DNA of 6,300 bases. It comes from an uncultured Oscillospiraceae bacterium (GTDB lineage: Bacteria; Bacillota; Clostridia; Oscillospirales; Oscillospiraceae). The notes beneath the pieces were generated by a model. The model saw nothing but the letters and a program-made list of their open reading frames with translations. It made no database searches and had not been told where the DNA came from. The stretch is from assembly GCA_934569215.1 (NCBI GenBank), contig CAKTKF010000076.1, positions 1 to 6,300 on the forward strand. Direction: 5' to 3'. Positions 1 through 5,765 of this stretch are shown one piece after another (the stretch's first letter is position 1; every line of letters starts with the position of its first letter). The position numbers were made by a program, and so were the translations under genes.

Positions 1-17
1 CGGAAAAGGGACTGCTG

Positions 18-1850
18 ATGCTTTCCGGCGCCGCGTTTCTGCTGCTGATCGTCCCGGCGTGGGTGCCGGGCTTTGTGTGGTGCGGCGTGGCGGCGGTGCT
101 GCTGTGCACCGCGGTGTGGCGGCTGCCCGTCTCCCGGCAGAGGGTGCGGGCGCTGCTTTCCAATCCCGTACACATGGCTCTGAGCCTTGCGTTCAACGGC
201 GCGCTGGCGGTGAACTTCTACCACAACTGGGTCGATTCCCAGAAAATGCAGCGCGTGGCGGGGGTGCTCGGCATGGAGAACGGGCTGTTCGTCCCCCTTT
301 GCGCCGCGTTCTTCGCCATCGCGGCGGCTCCGGCGGCGGGATGCGTGATCTCCTATTATATCTCCGCCGGTCAGGAGGACTACCGCAGGACGAAAGCGGA
401 AACCCTTCGTTCCGGGGAAACCGGCATCCCCATGGGAAAGGCGCTGCTGATTCTGTTTGCCGTTTTCGTGGTGGGCATCAGCGCCATTCTTCTGGCGAAT
501 TTCTACTACATGGACGATTCCCCCAGGGCGGCGCTGGGGTATAAGCAGTGGGACTATTTCAGCCGCTACCTCTCGACGGCGCTGGCGACGCTGGTGCATG
601 GGGGGGACTACCTGGCGGATGCCGCGCCGCTGCCCCAAATCCTTGCCATGCTCATTATGGCGGTGTCCGGAATACTCATGGGGTATATTTTCTACGAGCG
701 GACAACATTTTCCGGCTGGGAGCTGGCGGTATTGTCGATTCTGGGGCTGAATCCCTATTTCCTCGGCTGCATCAGCTTCCGATTTGACGCGCCGTATATG
801 GCGCTTTCCGTGCTGGCGGCGGTGGTGCCGCTGCTGTACCGGAACCGGAACACTGCGGCGTATGTGCTTGTGTCCGGACTGGGGATCCTGGCGGTATGCA
901 CCAGCTATCAGGCGGCGGCGGGGATTTTTCCCATGCTGGTGGTTGCGCTGGCACTGCGGATGTGGAGCCGCGGGGAATCCATCCGGAAGGTCGGGCTGTT
1001 TTGTCTGAAATCTGCGGCGGGGTACGCGCTGGGGTTGATTTTCTTCAAGCTGGTGATCATGATTCCCGCCGACACCAGCTACGTGGGCAACGCGCTGCCC
1101 TCGGCGGGGGAGCTGATTCCCCATTTCCTGAAAAATCTCGGAAGATATTATTCTCTGGTTTTGTCGGATTTCAAGCCCTTCTGGCGGATTGCGGCGATGC
1201 TGGCGGCGGCAGCCTTCTGCGTCCGCTCGGTTTTGGATTCCCGGCGGAAAACGCTTCCCGCCATCGCCATGACCGCTGCGGCACTGATCCTGATGGGGCT
1301 GATGTGCTTTGGACTGTATCCCGCGCTGGCATCCACGGTTTTCGCGCCCCGGGCAATGTACGGCTTCGGCGTGCTGCTTACCGTGTTCGGCATGACGGCG
1401 GCAGAAGGGAAGAAGCGCGTTCCGCTTAAGATACCGGCGGTGGTGCTCAGCTGGGTTTTCTTCGTGTTCTCCTTCACCTACGGAAACGCCCTGAGCGTCC
1501 AGAAGGACTACACGGATTTCCGCACCCAGCTGGTGATTTCGGACTTGCAGGAAATAGAGACGTTCCGGTCGGACACGCCGGTGACGGTGCAGCTGTCCGG
1601 CGCCATCGGCAAAGCGCCGGTTCTGCGGAATATGCCGCAAAACTACCAGATGCTGAACCGTCTCGTCCCCGGTACCTTCGGCGGGGGAGACGATCTGACC
1701 CAGTACGGGTTCTACTGCTACTATGACCTGCAAAACGTCATATGGAATCCAGATGTGGATTTGCGGGAAATGGAATTACCCGTTCTGGAGGACAACATGT
1801 ACCACACGATCCGCGGCGAGGGAAGCTATGTCCTGGTAGAGCTGAAGTAG
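18..1850 (+). CDS. GtrII-type membrane glucosyltransferase (5' end possibly incomplete)
   Basis: This 610-residue polytopic membrane protein resembles the GtrII glucosyltransferase family. Known members move glucose from a lipid-phosphate carrier onto a surface polysaccharide on the outer face of the membrane; the acceptor here is unknown. Visible family marks are YYMDDSPR at residues 163-170 (the Asp pair D166-D167 follows a membrane helix), the APLPQILA segment near 203-210, NPYFLGCISFRFDAPYMALS at 245-264, and a TSYQA segment near 295-299. Many hydrophobic segments run to about residue 488. The last 120 residues are soluble and probably extracytoplasmic. The ATG at 18 overlaps a TGA (16-18) in another frame and has a weak AGGGA upstream, which would fit coupling to a preceding gene. 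The same frame is also open to the window edge, so the true start could be further left. The family call is fairly sure, the sugar specificity is not. Confidence 0.8.
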   Translation: MLSGAAFLLLIVPAWVPGFVWCGVAAVLLCTAVWRLPVSRQRVRALLSNPVHMALSLAFNGALAVNFYHNWVDSQKMQRVAGVLGMENGLFVPLCAAFFAIAAAPAAGCVISYYISAGQEDYRRTKAETLRSGETGIPMGKALLILFAVFVVGISAILLANFYYMDDSPRAALGYKQWDYFSRYLSTALATLVHGGDYLADAAPLPQILAMLIMAVSGILMGYIFYERTTFSGWELAVLSILGLNPYFLGCISFRFDAPYMALSVLAAVVPLLYRNRNTAAYVLVSGLGILAVCTSYQAAAGIFPMLVVALALRMWSRGESIRKVGLFCLKSAAGYALGLIFFKLVIMIPADTSYVGNALPSAGELIPHFLKNLGRYYSLVLSDFKPFWRIAAMLAAAAFCVRSVLDSRRKTLPAIAMTAAALILMGLMCFGLYPALASTVFAPRAMYGFGVLLTVFGMTAAEGKKRVPLKIPAVVLSWVFFVFSFTYGNALSVQKDYTDFRTQLVISDLQEIETFRSDTPVTVQLSGAIGKAPVLRNMPQNYQMLNRLVPGTFGGGDDLTQYGFYCYYDLQNVIWNPDVDLREMELPVLEDNMYHTIRGEGSYVLVELK

Positions 1851-1861
1851 TGAAATGATTA

Positions 1862-1898
1862 AAAAATCCCGGAAAGCGGACAGCTTTCCGGGATTTTT
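1862..1898. terminator. bidirectional intrinsic terminator between convergent genes
   Basis: A perfect 11-bp stem (1867-1877 with 1883-1893, arm TCCCGGAAAGC) encloses a 5-base loop. It is flanked by A5 on the left (1862-1866) and T5 on the right (1894-1898). The symmetry gives a U-tract on either strand, so it can end both the glucosyltransferase gene (stop 12 bases away) and the small minus-strand gene (stop 16 bases away). Confidence 0.93.
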
Positions 1899-1913
1899 GC
1901 TTATAAAAGGAAA

Positions 1914-2226
1914 TTACTCGGCGAAGTCGGCCTCTTCGGCGACAGGCTCGTTGGCGTTCACGGTGACCTCAGCGACAGGCTCTTCGGTGGGGACTTCCTC
2001 AGCAGGAGCCTCGGCGGGAACTTCCTCGGCAGGCTCTTCGGCAGGAGCTTCCTCAGCGGCGGTCTCTTCGACGGCCTTCGGCTCTTCCTTGCAGCAGGGG
2101 CACTTGGGCAGGGAAGCGAGAACCTTCTTCGCCCAGGCGACGATCTGCTCACCGTAGGTAGCGACAACGTAGACGGCGCCGGCAGCGGCAATCAGAGCAG
2201 CCAGAACCTTTGCAATGACATTTCAT
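1914..2226 (-). pseudogene. small membrane-anchored protein with Glu/Ala/Pro-rich tail, frame broken at codon 3
   Basis: On the minus strand an open frame runs from the GTC at 2219 to TAA at 1914-1916. It encodes about 101 residues: a hydrophobic Ala/Val-rich helix, a short amphipathic stretch (IVAWAKKVLASLPK), a CPCC cluster, then about 55 residues made mostly of Glu, Ala, Pro and Val in near-repeats such as PAEEPAEEVPAE. This frame has no ATG, GTG or TTG near its beginning, and a TGA lies just upstream. The only good start is the ATG at 2226, with GGAGG 8 bases before it, and it is one base out of frame: removing the T at 2220 gives MKVIAKVLAALIAAAG and a 103-residue protein. From memory, similar MKVIAKVLA-type small proteins occur in related Clostridia. 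Function is unknown; the layout suggests a membrane-tethered acidic tail. It may be a real mutation, a sequence error, or less likely a recoding site. Confidence 0.72.
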
Positions 2227-2235
2227 GGCAATGAC
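2212..2235. repeat. 8-base direct repeat around the start codon of the small gene
   Basis: GCAATGAC occurs at 2212-2219 and again at 2228-2235. The copies flank the ATG (2224-2226) and the frame break at 2220. Such a short repeat may be chance, but it is a plausible substrate for slippage during replication or assembly. Confidence 0.45.
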
Positions 2236-2261
2236 CTCCAGGAGATTTTTTATACAAGCAA

Positions 2262-2290
2262 AGTATAACCAATCTTGTCAAAAAAAGCAA
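2262..2290 (-). promoter_or_regulatory. probable promoter of the small acidic-tail gene
   Basis: Reading the minus strand, TATACT (2267-2262) is a 5/6 match to the -10 box, and TTGCTT (2290-2285) lies 17 bases upstream as a weak -35. The surrounding bases are AT-rich, unlike the flanking genes. A perfect TTGACA also sits at 2281-2276, but the only -10-like sequence at a workable distance from it (TTGTAT, 18 bases) is poor. Transcription would start near 2255, giving a leader of about 30 bases with the GGAGG ribosome site at 2239-2235. Confidence 0.55.
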
Positions 2291-2331
2291 TACGTAAATT
2301 GGGAATAAATTGAAAACAAAACCGGAGCTTT

Positions 2332-3129
2332 TCAGACATACCCGTACATTCCCCGGATGCTGACCTCTCCGGCGTTGACGGCCTCCACGTGGGAGTCGGA
2401 GAACTGCACCACCAGCGCGCCCTCGCCGTCCACGTCCAGCGCCCGTCCGTGGCGGATCTCCCCCGCGCCCACCACGGAAATTTCCTTCCCCAGGGTGACA
2501 CAGTTTTCCCGGTAGAACCGGAGCATGTCCTCCTTGCCGGTAAACAGGGAGACGTCCATTTCCCACAACGCTTCCATCATGGCGGCGGCGACCCGGCAGC
2601 GGTCAATTTCCCGGCCTGCGGCCATGGCGAGGGAGCAGGCTCTGTCCCGGATATCCGGGGGGAAATCCTCCGCCCTCTGGCAGCAGTTAACGCCGATACC
2701 CACGATCGCCCAGTCAACGCCCCCGGCAGAATTCAGCCCCATTTCCGTGAGAATTCCGGCGAACTTCTGCTTTCCCCAGACCAAGTCGTTCGTCCATTTG
2801 ATGCCGGGGCGAAGATGAACGGCGCGTTCCACCCCGCGGCACATTGCGGCCGCGACGGCACAGGTCAGGTGCATCAGCTCCTGGGGCGCACACTTTGGGC
2901 GCAACAGAATGCTCATATAAATCCCCACCCCCGGCGGGGAGAGGAACGACCGCCCCATCCGTCCCCGGCCGCCGGTCTGGCGGTCGGCGATCAGAACGGT
3001 GCCGTGGGGAGCGCCCTGAGAAGCCAGGACCTTCAGGCGATTGTTGGTGGAATCCAGCTCGGGAAATACAAAAAACCGGTCTTTCCAGGGATATTCCTGG
3101 GGAAGAAAGGAGAGAATCTGCTCTTTCAT
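2332..3129 (-). CDS. birA: biotin-[acetyl-CoA-carboxylase] ligase, monofunctional
   Basis: This 265-residue cytoplasmic enzyme activates biotin with ATP and attaches it to a lysine of biotin-dependent carboxylases or decarboxylases. The biotin/AMP loop GRGRMGR is at residues 54-60, preceded by the substrate-pocket segment FPELDSTNN (22-30). The conserved KWTNDL lies at 111-116 with the family lysine K111, then KFAGIL at 122-127, GIGVNC at 144-149, and a small C-terminal domain ending in NAGEVSIRG. It lacks the N-terminal helix-turn-helix of bifunctional BirA, so it should not act as a repressor. I chose the ATG at 3129, one base after the stop of the upstream gene; a TTG at 3138 would add three residues and overlap that gene by 8 bases. 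Neither start has a good ribosome site, which suggests translational coupling. No biotinylated target protein is in the window. Confidence 0.93.
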   Translation of the reverse strand: MKEQILSFLPQEYPWKDRFFVFPELDSTNNRLKVLASQGAPHGTVLIADRQTGGRGRMGRSFLSPPGVGIYMSILLRPKCAPQELMHLTCAVAAAMCRGVERAVHLRPGIKWTNDLVWGKQKFAGILTEMGLNSAGGVDWAIVGIGVNCCQRAEDFPPDIRDRACSLAMAAGREIDRCRVAAAMMEALWEMDVSLFTGKEDMLRFYRENCVTLGKEISVVGAGEIRHGRALDVDGEGALVVQFSDSHVEAVNAGEVSIRGMYGYV

Positions 3130-3130
3130 G

Positions 3131-4549
3131 TCAGTCAATGTCGCTCAGCACTTCCTCGGGCGGATTGTCCAGAATTTCGGGATGGGCGAGAATGCGGCGG
3201 TAATGCTTGAAGAATGCGGCATAGTAGAAGCCGTCCACGATCCGCTCGTCCATGGTGAACTTGACGTCTACGTACTTCTTTTCCACCACGGTGCCGTCCT
3301 CCTGCACCTCCACAGCCCGGCGCTTCATGCCGAAGGCGCCGAACACCGGCAGGTTGCCGAAGTCATACAGATGGTGGTAAATAGGCGGGATGCCCAGGCT
3401 TCCCATGGAGGTGAAGAACAGACTTCCGTGGAAGGGGCTGACTTCCAGCAGGAATTTGGGCAGCATCCCGAAATAGTCCAGGGTTTTCAGCAACCACACC
3501 GTGAACTTCAGGAATACGCCGGGAATCAACGTAAGGGCGCCCGCTGTGTTGTCAAAATTGGAATCCAAAGGCGTGTTTTTGACATTTTCCACGGCGGATT
3601 GCAGCTTGCGGTAGACATCGTCGGCGGTGTCATGGGGATTCAAATGTACCTTGACGATGGTGTCCGGGGAGTCGGCGGTCATTTCCTTCTTGATGGTCAT
3701 GCAGTACTGGATATCCTCGTCGTGGGAATAGACCTTCTGTCCCGCGATAAACCGGTTCAGACCGGGATAGCGGCACACGCCCCGGCAATAGGCCGCCAGC
3801 AGAACGTGGGTAATGCCGAAGCTGGTCAGACCCTCCCGGCGCTTGCGGCGGATGTAGCGGTCGATGTGGCTGATTTCCAGAGACTCCTCAAAGAAGTTCG
3901 TCGAGGTGTTCCGGGTGACCATGATGTAAGGGGAAACCTGCGCCATGGGGGGCAGGGTGCGCAGACGGCGTCCGTCGGTGCGGTCGCCCCAGGTGGGATG
4001 GTATTCGCCCACCGGATGCACCCGAATGCCGAAAAGAAGGATCAGCATTCCCAGAACCATGAGAAAGTCCGGCAGGCATTTGCCGCCTGCGGTGAGGTCG
4101 CCCTGCAATAGGAACGCCCGGTAGCAGTACAGCAGGAACAGCAGCGGACAGCACAGAATGGGGAACAAAAGTAGCACAGCGTGCTTGCGGCGTCCGGCGG
4201 TGATGTCCGTATAGAGGAAGGCGAAGAAAATCACCGCGATCCAGAACAGAAACGCCATCAATCGGCTGGAAACGCCGCCGGAGAAGGTTAGACCGGCGTA
4301 CCAGGCCATGAGCCAGACGGGAATGGCGGTCTTATAGAACCGTTCTTCCCCGGACAGGAGGGCGATGAGCGCATACAGCACGGCCGCCGCGATTGGCAGA
4401 ACGATTTGGCTCCACACGAAATGCGCGTCTCCGGACCCTTTCAAACCGGAGAGCGCAATGCGGGCCACTGCCGAGCAGACCATGCACAGCGCCATCAGCC
4501 AGGTCAGCGCGTTTTTGCGGCTGACATAGAGATGAATTCTGTTTTTCAT
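3131..4549 (-). CDS. membrane protein with C-terminal 2-oxoacid dehydrogenase E2-like acyltransferase domain
   Basis: The 472-residue protein has two parts. Residues 12-177 contain about six hydrophobic, membrane-spanning segments (roughly 12-34, 45-66, 74-92, 96-113, 123-141, 161-177). Residues about 183-460 resemble the CoA-dependent acyltransferase fold of E2 enzymes: THVLLAAYCR at 247-256, SPFHGSLFFTSMGSLG at 371-386, and the closing motif DERIVDG at 434-440. In working E2 enzymes that motif reads DHRxxDG, and its His is catalytic; here the position is Glu (E435). There is no lipoyl domain and no E1/E3-binding domain. From memory, soluble relatives in Clostridia also carry DERxxDG, so the change is probably a family trait and not decay. 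The reaction is unknown. It shares a transcription unit with birA downstream (stop and start one base apart). The start ATG follows its promoter so closely that no ribosome site can exist. Confidence 0.8.
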   Translation of the reverse strand: MKNRIHLYVSRKNALTWLMALCMVCSAVARIALSGLKGSGDAHFVWSQIVLPIAAAVLYALIALLSGEERFYKTAIPVWLMAWYAGLTFSGGVSSRLMAFLFWIAVIFFAFLYTDITAGRRKHAVLLLFPILCCPLLFLLYCYRAFLLQGDLTAGGKCLPDFLMVLGMLILLFGIRVHPVGEYHPTWGDRTDGRRLRTLPPMAQVSPYIMVTRNTSTNFFEESLEISHIDRYIRRKRREGLTSFGITHVLLAAYCRGVCRYPGLNRFIAGQKVYSHDEDIQYCMTIKKEMTADSPDTIVKVHLNPHDTADDVYRKLQSAVENVKNTPLDSNFDNTAGALTLIPGVFLKFTVWLLKTLDYFGMLPKFLLEVSPFHGSLFFTSMGSLGIPPIYHHLYDFGNLPVFGAFGMKRRAVEVQEDGTVVEKKYVDVKFTMDERIVDGFYYAAFFKHYRRILAHPEILDNPPEEVLSDID

Positions 4550-4558
4550 AACAATGTA

Positions 4559-4587
4559 ATTATATCAAACATCACCTGGCTTGGCAA
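4559..4587 (-). promoter_or_regulatory. strong extended -10 promoter of the E2-like/birA unit
   Basis: On the minus strand TTGCCA (4587-4582, 5/6) is followed after exactly 17 bases by a perfect TATAAT (4564-4559), preceded by TGA, which makes an extended -10. Only 9 bases separate the -10 box from the ATG at 4549. The predicted start of transcription (about 4550-4553) is therefore almost at the start codon, implying a leaderless mRNA. Confidence 0.8.
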
Positions 4588-4591
4588 TAAG

Positions 4592-4617
4592 AAAAGCGGA
4601 CGAAACGCCCGCTTTTT
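4592..4617 (-). terminator. intrinsic terminator of the homocysteine methyltransferase gene
   Basis: AAAAGCGG at 4592-4599 pairs with CCGCTTTT at 4609-4616. The hairpin top has one A/C mismatch, then two more G-C pairs around an AAA loop. On the minus strand it ends in TTTT followed by CTTATT, about 50 bases after the methyltransferase stop. It ends just 4 bases before the -35 box of the next promoter, so it separates two minus-strand units. Confidence 0.8.
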
Positions 4618-4667
4618 GGAAAATCTTAAGAGTTTCCGGCGAAAGAAACGAAAACGGAGTACCAAAT

Positions 4668-5537
4668 TTACAGCGATTTCGTAAGAGCTTCGATGAACGC
4701 CGGGGTAGTACCGCAGCAGCCACCCAGCAAGGCGGCACCGTTGTCCCGGCACTGAAGCATGATTTCCGTAAATTCCTCCGGCGTCTGAGCGTACTCGGCG
4801 ACGCCCTGGTCGTTGATGGTGGGAATGCCCGCGTTGGGCTTGCAGATCAGAGGAACCTTCACACTGCGGCGCAGCTTGGATACCAGATGGGGCGTCATCA
4901 TGTCCGCTGCCACGCAGTTAAAGCCCACGGCGGCCGCGCCTGCCGATTCCAGATCGTGCAGAACCTTCCCGCCGTCCGCGCCGGAGAGCAGCGCCCCGTC
5001 GGATTGTAGGGTGAAGGAGTACATGGCTGCCCCAGCGCCTTCCAGCTCGGCGGCGGTGAGAATGGCTTCCGCCTCCTGAGCATAAAGCAGGGTCTCGCCG
5101 ATGAGCAGGTCAGCCCCGCCGTCGATCAGACCGCGGATCTGGCGGCGGTAATTCTCCACCAGCAGGTCAAAGCAGTCCGGGTTCCAGCTGTCGCAGTAAA
5201 CGGCCAGGGTAGTTAGGTCGCCCGCGATGAGACACCCGGGGGCGGCGGAGCGGGACAGCGCCACCAGCGCTTCGTTGATTTTCTCCGTCTGGGCGTCCAT
5301 GCCCACGGTTTTCAGGGCGATGGGCTGCGCCTGGAAGGTGGGGGCGTAGATGATCTGACTGCCTGCGGCGGCATAGGCGCGCTGCAGCGCCACCAGGGGT
5401 TCCGGATTTTCCAGCACCCACTGCTCGGTGCAGCAGCCCTTGGGCATTCCGGCGGCGCGGAGATTGGAGCCGGTGGCACCGTCCAGAATGCGGACGCCTT
5501 CCTGAACCTTCTGCTGAAATTCTTCTTTTGTAAGCAT
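4668..5537 (-). CDS. homocysteine S-methyltransferase family protein
   Basis: This 289-residue protein is a stand-alone homocysteine S-methyltransferase domain (MmuM, or the first domain of MetH). Enzymes of this family bind homocysteine through zinc and methylate it to methionine. The opening glycine-rich motif LDGATGSNL is at 18-26. The three expected zinc ligands are present: C208 in GFNCVA, and C274 and C275 in GGCCGT. KPNAGIP at 233-239 is also typical. The protein is somewhat shorter than many relatives but looks complete. It has no folate, B12-binding or activation domain, so either it uses a small methyl donor such as S-methylmethionine, or it works with separate partners not seen here. 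The start ATG has AGAGAGG 7 bases upstream. It is transcribed alone, from its own promoter to its own terminator. The donor cannot be told from the sequence. Confidence 0.9.
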   Translation of the reverse strand: MLTKEEFQQKVQEGVRILDGATGSNLRAAGMPKGCCTEQWVLENPEPLVALQRAYAAAGSQIIYAPTFQAQPIALKTVGMDAQTEKINEALVALSRSAAPGCLIAGDLTTLAVYCDSWNPDCFDLLVENYRRQIRGLIDGGADLLIGETLLYAQEAEAILTAAELEGAGAAMYSFTLQSDGALLSGADGGKVLHDLESAGAAAVGFNCVAADMMTPHLVSKLRRSVKVPLICKPNAGIPTINDQGVAEYAQTPEEFTEIMLQCRDNGAALLGGCCGTTPAFIEALTKSL

Positions 5538-5623
5538 AAGAATACCTCTCTTGATAACCGGTCTGCCTGGGAGCGTGTATCATGCGGCATATCCCGGCAA
5601 AAACTGGTGGATGAATTGAGGCA

Positions 5624-5652
5624 ATTATAAACGATTTTTGAATGGATTGCAA
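5624..5652 (-). promoter_or_regulatory. promoter of the homocysteine methyltransferase gene
   Basis: On the minus strand TTGCAA (5652-5647) and a perfect TATAAT (5629-5624) are 17 bases apart. Transcription should start near 5617, giving a leader of about 80 bases. I see no complete riboswitch or T-box in that leader. Confidence 0.75.
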
Positions 5653-5658
5653 CAAGCA

Positions 5659-5687
5659 TTGACCTTTTGGGGAAAATCTGCTACTAT
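5659..5687 (+). promoter_or_regulatory. promoter of the M29 aminopeptidase gene
   Basis: TTGACC (5659-5664, 5/6) is followed after 17 bases by TACTAT (5682-5687, 4/6), which is preceded by TGC as an extended -10. Transcription should start near 5694, leaving a leader of about 70 bases. Its -35 is 6 bases from the -35 of the divergent promoter. Confidence 0.7.
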
Positions 5688-5705
5688 AGCAAAAGTCCAG
5701 GAAAT

Positions 5706-5739
5706 CTCTGGGAACCTAAAAAGTTCGCTTTTCCCGGAG
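5706..5739 (+). promoter_or_regulatory. possible hairpin in the aminopeptidase mRNA leader
   Basis: CTCTGGGAA (5706-5714) can pair with TTCCCGGAG (5731-5739) over 9 bp with one G-U pair. A smaller alternative stem, AAAAG/CTTTT around TTCG (5719-5732), partly competes with it. Four T's follow the hairpin at 5741-5744, so a weak attenuator is possible, but no known regulatory RNA class is recognised. Confidence 0.3.
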
Positions 5740-5765
5740 CTTTTAAGAAAAGGAGATACATTTTT

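Noticed and set aside
1855..2157. Plus-strand Ser/Ala/Gly-repeat open frame beginning at the terminator
   Set aside because: It reads through the terminator hairpin and is the complement of the Glu/Ala/Pro repeats on the minus strand. It has no ribosome site.
2149..2226. A 25-residue Cys/Arg-rich peptide (MKCHCKGSGCSDCRCRRRLR...) read from the good ATG of the small gene
   Set aside because: The six Cys look like a metal-binding peptide, but they arise from reading Ala/Ile/Ala codons one base out of frame. The other frame is much longer and protein-like.
2300..2340. Possible terminator after birA (AAAAGCTCCGGTTTT on the minus strand)
   Set aside because: Pairing is limited to the A/T ends and one or two central pairs, so the hairpin is too weak to call.
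2389..3210. Plus-strand open frame of 273 codons opposite birA
   Set aside because: It is a shadow of birA, which has unmistakable GRGRMGR and KWTNDL motifs. The plus-strand product is low-complexity His/Gly/Pro-rich without family resemblance.
3041..4111. Long plus-strand open frame of 356 codons opposite the E2-like gene
   Set aside because: It is an antisense shadow of a GC-rich gene. Its translation shows no recognisable domain, while the minus strand shows clear membrane segments and E2 motifs.
5538..5620. Complete SAM-I riboswitch or T-box upstream of the methyltransferase gene
   Set aside because: Only the 14-base opening signature of SAM-I is present. There is no room for the remaining helices before the coding region, and no T-box sequence or terminator is seen.
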